Part shown: in pieces, positions 1 to 10,113 of the stretch | How the letters are laid out: each line of letters starts with the position of its first letter | Numbering within the stretch: the first letter of the stretch is position 1 | Assembly: GCA_010909165.1 (NCBI GenBank) | Contig: VJWM01000063.1 | Span: 1,612,001-1,676,000 of the forward strand | DNA: 64,000 nucleotides | Direction: 5' to 3' | DNA from: Anthoceros angustus | Taxonomy: Eukaryota > Streptophyta > Anthocerotopsida > Anthocerotales > Anthocerotaceae | Position numbers and translations under genes: made by a program | Notes under the pieces: generated by a model | What the model saw: the letters and a program-made list of their open reading frames with translations, nothing else | The model's database searches: none | Told to the model about the DNA's origin: nothing

Positions 1-41
1 TATCTTAATATTTCATAATTCTTAGCTTAACATTTAGATAG

Positions 42-2148
42 AAAGTGTTGAATGCTGTTCCAGAAGACAAGCAAGTACAAAAAGAATTAGAAGCTATAGT
101 ATTGGAGATGGAAACAAGGAAAGAAACTCATGTTGAAGCTACACAAGATATGAACAAAGTGCATGAAGAAAAGATAGAAGAAAAGTTATATTTACCGATG
201 CGTGTAGGTCCAATGGTATTTGAAGAGATTGAGTCTTCTCAAAGTACCATGCCTATCGCTCAAGACGTGCCCTTCAACACGAGCAAAAGAATATGGACAA
301 GTTTACCACGAGAGCAGTCACAGGTTATTCAATACATTATGAGTATATTGTATAAACTTTGGCATATATACACAACCATGATTTCAAACTTGTTATAATA
401 TTTTATTTTATTTTGGTTTTTGGGTCTCAGGGTTTGAATTCCCTCAATCAGGCATCAACTAGTAGGCAAATGAATCTTGGTGCACATGGATCTATGCAAG
501 ACCACATTAAAATAGAAAAAAAGAAGATGATAAATGATCCGAAAGTCAAAGGAGACAATGCAGTAACGACTAACTGTTTCCTCAAATGTTTGAGTCAAGG
601 GAATACCGAAGAAATAGCTTGTAAACAAGTGACAATGAAAGAGACAACCTTTGAAGAAGATATAGATGAAAATACAACAAATATTTCTTATAGTCAACCC
701 ATTGATACAGAACATATAAGCTTGAAAGATAATGCTGAAGAAGAAAGAACTAAGGGAAATGATTTCTTCAGAAAAGGGAATCTGACAATAGCATTAGAAT
801 GCTATAAGAAAAGCATCGAATTTAATCCCCAAGTTGCAGCTGTATTTGCCAATAAAGCATTGTGTCATTTAAAAGTAATCCTCATAAATATATAGGACTA
901 CTTTCATTATACATGAATATTTTTAAACTTTCCTGAAACAAGTGTGCTACGTTCTCTTAAATTTTTAGATATACTCAAAATTTTACTTTCTTTATTTTTT
1001 AAATAGATGGGAGAATACAAACAAGCAACCATCAGTTGTGATGAAGCTCTGAAATTAGATCCTACATTTATAAAAGCGCGCTACAGAAGAGGTTTAGCTC
1101 AAGAAAAGCTAGGAAATATATCTGCGGCTTTGAGAGATTATGAGGTGAGGAGACGAAGTTATGAATGTCTCAAAAAGTTTTATTATGTATAATACTTGAC
1201 AATTTTTTGAACTATATTTTTAGGTAGTTCAAAAGTCTCAACCACAAGATAAGAAGCTTATGAAGCAAATTGAGGAGATCGAAAGAGCTATTTCTTTCAA
1301 TAAGAAGGAACGTAAATTTAGGGAGGTGGATAAACATGAAACTTATAATGAAGATTGTGATAACACATTTATAAAAGTCAAGAGCACTACAAGATATAAA
1401 ACTAGTGAAATAAGCTCATGTGCATCGTGCAAGAAGTTAGACGGCACAAAAAATATTGAAGAAACTCAAATAAAAGAAAATTTAAGCGAAACAAATGTTT
1501 CTCTAGAAGCTTTGAAGCTCGACGAATGTGGATCACTAACAGAAACACCAAGATCAATTTTGAAGTTAGAAGAATTTGGATCACTTACAGAAACACCAAG
1601 GTCAATATCTTCTCGGTGGGAGGAAAGACCTTGTACTACAAACAATGTGGACAATGATGTTAAGAAATCCACAAAGACATTACCACTTCCACCAACTACC
1701 GCTTTACAATTTGAGCGAGGATGTACTCGTCTACAAGATGAACTCGAGTTGTTACAAGAGTATGTTAGTCAAGTGGATTCAAATAAGTATCCAGAAATAT
1801 TCAAGGAATCTCTTAGTGCTGATATTATGCGACTTGTAGCTAAAATAATATGCAAAGCTTACATGCCTCATGAACCAAGGGTGCGTAATAACTTCAAAAA
1901 TAAGTACATTTGGTTAAGTAAAATAAGTTGTCTCTCTTGACTAATGCTGTTTCGTCTATTGTCACTCTCAGGGAGCTATACGAATACTCCAAGGACTAAC
2001 AAAAGTGAAGAGATTTAAGCTAACAGTAATGTTGTTATCTTATGATGACAAAAGGATTTTTCGTAATATCTTCAACTGGCTAGGAAGTGCACATCACCCA
2101 GATCAGGAAGCTGATCTTATAAACTTAACAAAAGATTATAGTATGTGA
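42..2148 (+). CDS. RPAP3/SPAG1-like TPR co-chaperone, 5' end outside window
   Basis: The visible exons are 42-323, 431-874, 1007-1144, 1224-1880 and 1972-2148, all joined in phase 0 with GT-AG introns of 79-132 bp. The second and third visible exons encode a block of TPR helices (AEEERTKGNDFF..., then MGEYKQA... to the ALRDYE end). A charged linker follows, and the last two exons form an RPAP3_C (Monad-binding) domain, from about ALQFERG to the stop. Family members are Hsp90/R2TP co-chaperones: RPAP3 assembles RNA polymerase II and other complexes, and SPAG1 pre-assembles axonemal dyneins. The linker holds a duplicated 15-16-residue unit ending SLTETPRSI (about 1515-1609). The start codon lies upstream of the window, so the number of TPR blocks, which would separate RPAP3 from SPAG1, is unknown. 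The gene is much more AT-rich than the genes further in. Confidence 0.82.
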
Positions 2149-2462
2149 ACATGATAGGGTTCTCTTTACTTTTATTATGGAAGATGCGTAAACACTACCT
2201 CCTCTATTTCTTCTTGACTTCTTTTCTTTGACCTAGGTTTTAAGGTCCAAGAAAACAGATTAGTTTAGGCAGGCTATGGTGGGATGAGAGTGCTCAAAGC
2301 TAAGTACATAGTCTAAAGATGCAATGATACAAGATAAAGCCTTTCATGAGACCCCCTCCTACCATGTTCTTGAGTTGTCTTAGGGCTAAGTATGACTTAT
2401 AGTTCCATGGAAAATAATTTATTATTAGAGTTATGACAAGAAATTTATTTTTTCAATATATA

Positions 2463-2526
2463 AGAATTATAGCAAGCAACCATGAGAGTCATGGCAAGCA
2501 ACTTTGAGAGTTATGGCAAGCCACAC
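2463..2526. repeat. Three imperfect 22 bp direct repeats
   Basis: The motif atggcaagcaa or a close variant recurs at 2472, 2494 and 2516, a 22 bp period. There is no coding function. Confidence 0.6.
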
Positions 2527-2676
2527 ATTGTGGTCGAGATAGCACAGATCATATACAAGGCAGCCCAAGAAGAGTACTCAAACCCATAACGAACTAGATG
2601 GCAAATATCATATCAAGCAGCCCCGAAGGGCCTAAAACAGGCAATCCAAAGGGCTTCATAGCAGGGAGGCTACCAT

Positions 2677-2765
2677 GGGCCAAAGTAATGGGGGATGAAT
2701 GACACCTTATCCTAGTGGTGGTTGAACATCATACTTCCACATTCATCCCCTACCCCTTTTGGCCC
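2677..2765. repeat. Fold-back inverted repeat
   Basis: The left arm at 2677-2701 (gggccaaag...gggatgaatg) is an imperfect reverse complement of the right arm at 2740-2765 (cattcatcccc...ttggccc), with a spacer of about 38 bp. It could be a small MITE remnant. I see no clear target-site duplication. Confidence 0.55.
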
Positions 2766-4984
2766 TTGATTACATATAGTGGATGATTTATTTTAGATTT
2801 AATAAATAATTATTTATAAATTTCAAGATATTATAGCAAATAATTATTTAAAAAATAAAAACTAATATAAGACATGTCTAAATTTTTAATAACATCTTTC
2901 ATAGCTACCCACTGCAACAGGATTCATAACAACGTATTGAGAGTCAATTTAATGTTCCAAGATGTCCCAAGGCTTTCATCCCAAGAGAGTGACCTCATGG
3001 AGACAGGAGAAGATCAAAAGCGGAACGCTCATCTTCCCGCCACATAGTCACACAAAATACGTATGCATGCCAGAAAAAATCCCCCATCCCGGAGTCATTT
3101 CGATTTCAGCGAGCCGCTCGGCGGTGCTCGCAACCCATCCCAAGAAACTGGCCTCATGGACCAGGAAAGGAACTGTACCATAGCACATGTGGGAATTCAC
3201 ACAACAGGGAGATTTCCCGCCATCCCGCCACACATGCACAGTTGTACATGCAAACGAGCACTGGGAATGCAAAATTAGAAGTCTCGTTTGTAAGTTTGCA
3301 AATGGAGCCCACATCCAACATCCCCACAACCAAGGCAAGGGCACATGCATCCAAGCGAGGTCGGTTGACTTTGTGGGCAAGCAAAGATCCACAAGGAGAA
3401 GAAGGTGTGCATGGAACTTGGAAGCAGACAAGACCAGTACAGCAAGCAGGCCCAGGGCAGGGCAGCAAGCTCCTGGTTTATCGTGTCCGATTCCCAAAGC
3501 GGCCCCAAACCGCGGTGGTGCCGGAAGCCTGGAAGCTGTGGGGTCCATCGCAGTAGCGTATGTTTGGTTAGCACCGTCTTGCAATTGGCCGCAGTTTTTA
3601 TTTCAGTCAGGCTTGCCTAAAAAGCGCATGAGCGCGTCCCGGGCTAGGTGTGGTATGCGTGTTTCATGGGCGCATTGAATGTGGCGTCTATTCCTGTAAC
3701 CACTTCCCGGCGACGCTGCAAAAAAGAAAACGACATGGTGAACGTTCTGGAACCGGTGTGCAGTCCAGCAGTCCAAAACCCAGTTTCTTCTGATCCGAAT
3801 GTATATCTGTATGGAATGGGGATCGTGTGATAAGTAATGAATTAGGAGACAGGAGGACAGGGATCCATGTTACGACTGCTTCTTACACGCAGGTGTTGCG
3901 CGGCAGAATGAGTGCTCCACAAGCTGGATGTCTGTCGGGTGGCGCGTGCTGCGTTATGGGTAGACATTTCTCTGTATCTGCAGTCTGGCAGAGGGAAGCT
4001 CCCATGTACGCATGTCGACATGCATGTCACTCACGTGGTAAGCCTGAAAGCTCGCTCACGTTAAGGAGGAACGAGCGTGTTTGCACAATGTGTTAAAGCT
4101 TAACTGTGTATGAGAATCTGGATGAATTTCAAACACGAGGCTGCAGTTTTTTGCGAGCCAGTATGCCCAAACGTTGCCCACACTCTACCCAATGCCCAAA
4201 AGCAAATGAGCAAGCAAAATGAGCAAGCAGTGCTGCAATCCTGAGGTCCGTTATCTGCCACGACAGTGGCCACAGCGCTCTTCCAACAAGTATGGGCAGC
4301 AGGAACGTGTTGGAACAAGAGCAAAAGGCACTGAGATCCATCCAGTCTTTGCGACTGCGGGGTACATGGTTCTTGCTGTCCATGAGTCTGTCGTGATGCG
4401 TTGCTCCAGTAGCTCGCAGTTTGAACAATTGGGGACCGAGTGCGAGCTACCACTGACCGTTGTCGGTCCATTGTGGCAGAAATCAAACTGTGAGAGCCTG
4501 CACACTCTGCAATCTGCATGCAATGCAAGGCGTGAGGGATTTTCTTCCAAACAAGGAAGAAATTACCAGCGCCACAGAAGCAGCTAAAACAGAAAAAGTG
4601 CCAAAAGCAGTTAGACGGAAATAACAGTTAACTTGTAGACACAGGGCAAGTGCTATTACTATCGCTATTGCTAAGATTAGTAAAGTTCCCAATGGAGTAA
4701 CTCTCAATAAATTAGATCTCCATATGAAAGAGCCATGGTTGCCCTAGGTAATGTTTCTCCCCCGTCGGGGTTTGAAGTCTTCCAGGCTGGCTGGATTGTT
4801 TAGCTTCCGTCGCTTCTTCGGAAACAGGTGTGAGATTTTTTATTTTTTATTGCAAAAGTGTCCGCAACATCTTGAGGTCTCTTGGCATTTTGAGGCTTTC
4901 TAACATCTTTTTCAACATCTTTTAGGTCTGAGTTCAAAATTATTTACGAGCTTTATTTTCTTGAAGAGGTGGTCATTTTTTGTC

Positions 4985-6339
4985 ATGATGGTGGTCAAGG
5001 GATTTTATCGTTTTCAATTTATATCGTTTTTATTTTTATTATGTACAGTATCATACTTCCCACTAGGGACAGCGATTGGAATCAATTGGGGACAACAATC
5101 TTCTCAACCATTGTCCCCAAGACAGGGTATCGATTTGATAAATAGATACGGATTTGATAAAGTCAAATTTTTTGAACCCGATCCTTCAATATTACAAGAG
5201 CTTACAGCACATCCGCACCTGCGACTTATGGTTGGATGTACAAATGAGGACGCGGTATACATGGAGAGGAACGCAACTTTTGCTAATTCTTGGGTTAAAA
5301 CAAATATCCTGCCTTATGTGCTTGGAGGAGCAAATATCACGTGAGTACACCGTACTTTCGAAATGGATCAATGCTTGATAGATAATGTATGTTGATGATT
5401 GTTTTATCCTGTGCTCACAGACATATTGCATTTGGGAATGAACCAACATTGCCTGGTCCGGGCAATCTTGGAGACTACAATTTCAGTTCAACACTAGTGG
5501 ATGGACTTGTAAATTTGAACTCTGCATTGGCTTCAAACAACATAAGTTTTATAAAGCTGACCATTCCATTGAGTGGTGCTGTGCTAGCTCCTAGTAATTC
5601 ACCAGCACGAGCCGTATTTAATGCGGATCTATTCCCCGCTATGACACACCTATTAAGATTCTTACATGAAAATGGTGGTTCATTTTCAATTAATATATAT
5701 CCTTTCTATGCTGCATTATATGATGACAATTATCCTTTAGAATGGGCTTTTGAAGGTAATCATTACAATGGCACGTCTTATCCTAGTGGATTTCAAGCTT
5801 CTTATGACTCGGTAGTATCTGCTTTAAATGCAACAGGTTATGCACACGTGCCAATTATTGTTTCAGAAACTGGATGGCCTACTAGTGGCATTGTTTTGGC
5901 AAATTTGACTAATGCACGTCATTACAATGAAAATCTTGCAATCTACTTGAACAGAGGAAGAGGAACTCCGTTGAGACCACATCATAAGTTGGATGTTTAT
6001 TTCTTCTCTTTAACGGACGAAGATTTGAAACGCGGGAGATTTGAACCTTATTGGGGAGTTGCAAATGCATCTGGTGTACCCAAATATAATTTGAATCACC
6101 TACTTAATACCACGTCGCACAACAACTCTACTATGGCAATGCATGATGCCACATCGCACAATGACTCTACTATGGCAAGGCATAATACCTCATCGCACAA
6201 CAACTCTACTATGCCAGTGCATTTCATTCAAAAATCGGATGGCAGCTCACGACAGACCGGATTTTCTTGGATGCTCTTTGTAGTCATCTTTTTATGCACA
6301 AGTAGTATATGTTTGCATGCTTTTGGATATTTTTTGTAG
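4985..6339 (+). CDS. GH17 glucan endo-1,3-beta-glucosidase, membrane-anchored
   Basis: Two exons, 4985-5340 and 5421-6339, joined in phase 2, give 424 residues. The first in-frame ATG at 4985 precedes a hydrophobic signal sequence, then the mature start AIGINWGQQ typical of GH17. Catalytic residues are visible: the acid/base Glu in FGNEP (about residue 126) and the nucleophile Glu in SETGWPT (about 268). The enzyme hydrolyses beta-1,3-glucans such as callose in the wall or apoplast. After the catalytic domain come three 13-residue repeats (39 bp units from 6115), each with an N-glycosylation sequon in HNNST or HNDST. The C-terminus is hydrophobic, consistent with a GPI signal or a membrane anchor. 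There is no CBM43/X8 domain. The gene converges on the reductase gene downstream. Confidence 0.93.
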
Positions 6340-6846
6340 GTTTTTTTTCATTCTCACTTATTGTAAGTAGTATATGTTCGCCATGACTGTAACTAGATTT
6401 TCTCTCGGCTATATATTTCTCATTTCGGTAATAATTATATAGCACGTAGATCTTAGTAAATTTAAAATGTGAATAGGCCTTCCTTATTCCAAACTAAAAT
6501 ATCTTAGAGTGGTAGCTAGCTTGGGAATATACAATCGGGGAACTATATGACACGGTGGGAGCAATAAATAGCTTGAGGGTAAAGATAACTAGAGGGTAAA
6601 CAATGGGGATTAAGGAGTGGTGGACAGCTTCGGGGTAGACAAAAATGGGCTACTCCCCTTAGCCTGGACCCTCAAGGGGGTTGTTCCCTTGCAAATGGGA
6701 CTTCCCAATCTCTTCATATTTATAAAGTCTAGGATCGGAGCTTAAATTCTCTCCAGGAATCCCATCAAATTCTCCCCAGGGTTTATGGGTCTATATTGGC
6801 CTAGACTTTGGCATCATGATTCAACGGAGTGGATAAAATTATGTTT
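6340..6846. other. Intergenic, between two convergent 3' ends
   Basis: AT-rich DNA after the glucanase stop and before the end of the reductase gene. It probably holds both 3' UTRs. I see no gene, RNA or clear repeat. Confidence 0.5.
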
Positions 6847-8094
6847 TCAATCGTAGAGTAATCTTACTCCGTTCTCCTTGTATTTGCATCCTCGGACCTC
6901 CACCCTCTTGCCATCCTTGTCAAAAAACCTACCACCTAGTATAATCTGAGGAACACCTCCAAAGACTTTGACAAATGCAGTTGGTGGTGATAAGAACTGT
7001 ATGCTTTTGCAGGTCCCTTCTACACCTCGTATCTGAGGTGTTAAAGCTGCAGCCACTGTTTCAGGCTCTTCTGCTAATGAGTTAAAGAACCTACGAGCTA
7101 CAGGGGTGGAATCCTTAAGGAGAAGGTCCGTTAGAACCAATCCTGGTGACAGATTATGCACTCCTATGCTGGAAATTCCTGTGCAAGACAACGCACACGA
7201 ACTTCAATCGAGAAAACAATTGCAACAAGTTACAGTTAAGCAGGATACGAGGTGGGGGTAAAACAAGAATACCTTCTTCCTGCAGCTCAGTGGACAGGCT
7301 TTGAGTGAGCTGAGTGAGGGCAACTTTTGTGGATTTGTGCGTAGCTGCAGACTTGGTGAAACTGGCTCCCCACCTGGAGAAACCCATGTTGAATATGTGG
7401 TATTTGGGAGCTGCCGTTGGTGGCTGCTTCCTCATCACTCGGATAGCCTCTCTGCAACAGAGCAAAGAACCCAGCACGTTGCTGTTGGCCACCCTGACGA
7501 TCTCCTCTGCCTCCAAATCAGCCAGCAGTTTCTTCCGTGTCACCTCCCCTGTGCAGAAGAGCGCACTAGCCCACAGATGCCTCAGCTAAAGCTCGGGTCG
7601 GTTCCAGAGACAAACGACACATGCTAGAGGTGAGTGTATACTGTACAGACCAGCATTGTTGAGCCACAGGTGCACAGTCCCCAACTTCTCTGCTGCGAAG
7701 GCAGCAAACTCTGCCACATTGCCCGGAACTGAAACATCGCAGACCATACTGTGAACCTGCCCATTCGGGAACTGGGCCTGCACAATGTACATCCACCCGG
7801 AAACCCTGCTGGTAAGAGCATTCATGTTCCATCCTGCGAACGGAGCGAGAACCAGCCACTCACTACCTGCAATGCAGCTGTAGCAGACCCGAGCCGCCCC
7901 TCGTCACGACCGCACAGCACAACACTGTCCTTGGCGGACAGAAACTCGCGAGCAAGGGCAAACCCAAGGCCCTTGCTGCCGCCTGTGATCACCACACCCA
8001 AACTGCTGCCCTCCGAAGACGAGCGGATCGTGCTGCGGTAGTAAGAAGTTCCCGACCAGGGCTTGGCTGGCAGCGCAGCCACGCACATCGCCAT
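6847..8094 (-). CDS. NOL: NYC1/NOL-family chlorophyll b reductase-like SDR
   Basis: Four exons on the minus strand, 8094-7867, 7777-7642, 7548-7273 and 7178-6847, give 323 residues in frame. The short-chain dehydrogenase fold is clear: nucleotide-binding TGGSKGLG, CDV, the NNAG motif, and SPGLVLTDLL near the C-terminus. The spacing and the VHNLSPG and LCCREAI segments fit the plant chlorophyll(ide) b reductases NYC1 and NOL, which start chlorophyll b breakdown in the plastid. The active-site Ser (about 179) and Lys (about 196) are present, but the Tyr expected four residues before the Lys is His (THKSTK, about 192). Only about 30 residues precede the Rossmann motif, so the transit peptide is short or an upstream exon is missing; the frame is closed by a stop at 8110-8112. 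Confidence 0.8.
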
Positions 8095-8484
8095 AACTTG
8101 ATCTGAGCTTCACCTTCACCTGCTCAGATCCGAGTGGTCTAGGTCTGTTTTTCTCCGGGCAACTGAAATGTGTGTTCCATTCCTGTGTCTCTGCGTCAGG
8201 TGCCATGGGAATTCGAAGGATGCTGGCAACAGTAGAGGCACTTTATCAGCTGGTGCATGGAAGGCGCGGTTACAGGCAGGTCCGATGTCTGTCGACTGTG
8301 CTATTAAAGAACCTCTTGATGCGGAGGATGGACAAAACCATGCCTTGGTCTTGTCTCTTTCCCTCTGATCCAGTTCCATTTGGACGATGGAATATTCTTC
8401 GTAGAAGCTTAAGACTCAGGATGGAAATGCCGGTGGTAGCAGGCCAGGGCATTGTGTCTGTCCAGTCTGGGAGCGGAAACGAAC
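8095..8484. other. Divergent intergenic region, reductase / dioxygenase
   Basis: These 390 bp separate two genes transcribed away from each other, so they should hold both promoters and 5' UTRs. I could not place a convincing TATA box for either side. Confidence 0.5.
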
Positions 8485-9834
8485 ATGGCTTCTACTTCAG
8501 TCCTGGTTGACGAGGCATCCACCACAGGTGCGGGAACAGACAACATGGTTAAGCCCATGCTGCAGGCAGGAATTCAGGAGGTTCCTGAAGCATTTAGGCA
8601 GGAGTCTCCCATCGACCACCCATGCCCCAGTGGTGATCTGTCGTTCCTACACTTAGATGCCAAGCAGGATGGAATTCCCATAATTGACCTATCCGGCTGG
8701 TTCTCCGAGGACAAGGCTGCTAGGAAGAAAGTGACAGAGGACATCGGTCTTGCCTGCCAGGATTGGGGCTTCTTTCAGGTGAATCTCGCATGTGCTCGAA
8801 AACAGCTCCCTCGTGCTTCTCACATGCCTTGACTGCCACCTGTTTCACACAATTGTCAGGTGGTGAATCATGGAGTCCCAGAGTTGGTGATGGCTGATGC
8901 CTTGGAGGTGTGCAAACAGTTCTTTGACATGCCATCCGAGACAAAACAACAGTACGCTATGAAGCCTGGCACATACTCTGGCTATGGCCGATATTACGAG
9001 CACCCGGGCAAAACCAAGAACTGGAACGACGTTCTGGCCCACACACTCTCACCAGTTTCTCTGAGAAACCTGGAATGGCCGGACAAGCCACCCAGATACA
9101 GGTACCACACCCTGCTTGCTGCTGAAAGACATCTTCCTTGTCGTGGGTGATGTTTCAAAATCGTCTGCACAACGATGTAGGGAGGTTATTGACAAGTACC
9201 AGCTGCACGTGGAGCAGCTGGGGAGGAATGTGTACGAAATTTTGAGCATGAGCTTGGGACTGAAGGCATCCTACCTCCATAACATGCTGCACACCAACGG
9301 AGAAATCGGCAGTGTGCTCCGGGTGAACCTGTACCCACCGTGCCCCCAGCCCGAGCTCACCCTGGGAACTCTTTCCCACAGCGATGGCAGCACCATTACC
9401 ATTTTGCTACAAAGCAACGTCCCGGGGCTTCAAATCCGTCCGGAGGGGAAGTCCTGGGTCCTCGTTGATCCCGTCCCTGGTGCTCTGGTGGTGAACGTCG
9501 GGGATTCTCTGGAGGTAGGAGTCTGCTAGCCCCTCAGGTTCATCGCCCATCTTACCCACATGACTGAGAGCCGTCTGGTCTGCAGGTTCTCTCCAATGGC
9601 AGGTACAGAAGCACAGAGCACAGAGCGCTGGTGAACAGCGTCAAAGAGCGCTTCTCCCTGGTCACCTTCTTCATGCCTTCTTGGACTTCGGTACTGGCTC
9701 CCATTTCTGAGCTCATCAGCGAGGCGGATACGCCTCGCTATGGCTCCGTCAAGTTCAGTGACTACTTCCTCGAGTTCTTCGCCAAAGGGCCCGACGGCAA
9801 AACTCTTGTGGAGGCCCTTCGCCTCCCATCGTGA
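8485..9834 (+). CDS. 2-oxoglutarate/Fe(II)-dependent dioxygenase, DOXC type
   Basis: Four exons, 8485-8778, 8860-9101, 9181-9514 and 9586-9834, give 372 residues. The N-terminal DIOX_N domain has IPIIDLSGW and FFQVVNHGVP. The C-terminal 2OG-FeII_Oxy domain supplies the iron ligands His245 and Asp247 (SHSDGS) and His302 (STEHRA), and the 2-oxoglutarate-binding Arg312/Ser314 (ERFS). The length and motifs match plant specialised-metabolism and hormone dioxygenases (flavonol synthase, LBO and JOX-like relatives), and the protein should be a soluble cytosolic enzyme. The substrate cannot be told from the sequence. The ATG at 8485 opens the frame that carries the conserved domain. All introns are 71-81 bp. 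Confidence 0.92.
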
Positions 9835-10113
9835 CTGCATCTGGAAGCTCTAGACACCCATGCTCCGTCTCACATAGAAATTGAATACATGATGACAAGA
9901 TTCAAAGAACAATGCTCATGTGAACGCCACACACTCGATCCTCCGAGGCGGCCCTCGTGGGTCTGCTTTCTACGATGTCTGTCAGGCATGTGCTCACGGT
10001 GGTTGATAATTACATGGGTCAGTGATGCGCGCATAGAAATTCCTTCACTGCCAAACTAGCAAAAGTAAAAGGCGTGTGCTCTGGGGACACCTGCTGCACA
10101 GTGGGATGGATTG

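Larger units (their letters stand above)
2149..4984. other. Intergenic stretch without a recognisable gene
   Basis: AT-rich DNA to about 2.95 kb is followed by a GC-richer part to about 4.7 kb. The GC-rich part is open in several frames on both strands, but I recognise no domain and no splice-joined gene in it. It holds a short direct-repeat array and a fold-back sequence (listed separately). The last 250 bp are probably the promoter and 5' UTR of the glucanase gene. Confidence 0.5.

Noticed and set aside
3048-3584. A 178-residue minus-strand frame and overlapping frames on both strands
   Set aside because: GC-rich region open in several frames at once; no recognisable domain, signal peptide or splice-joined neighbour.
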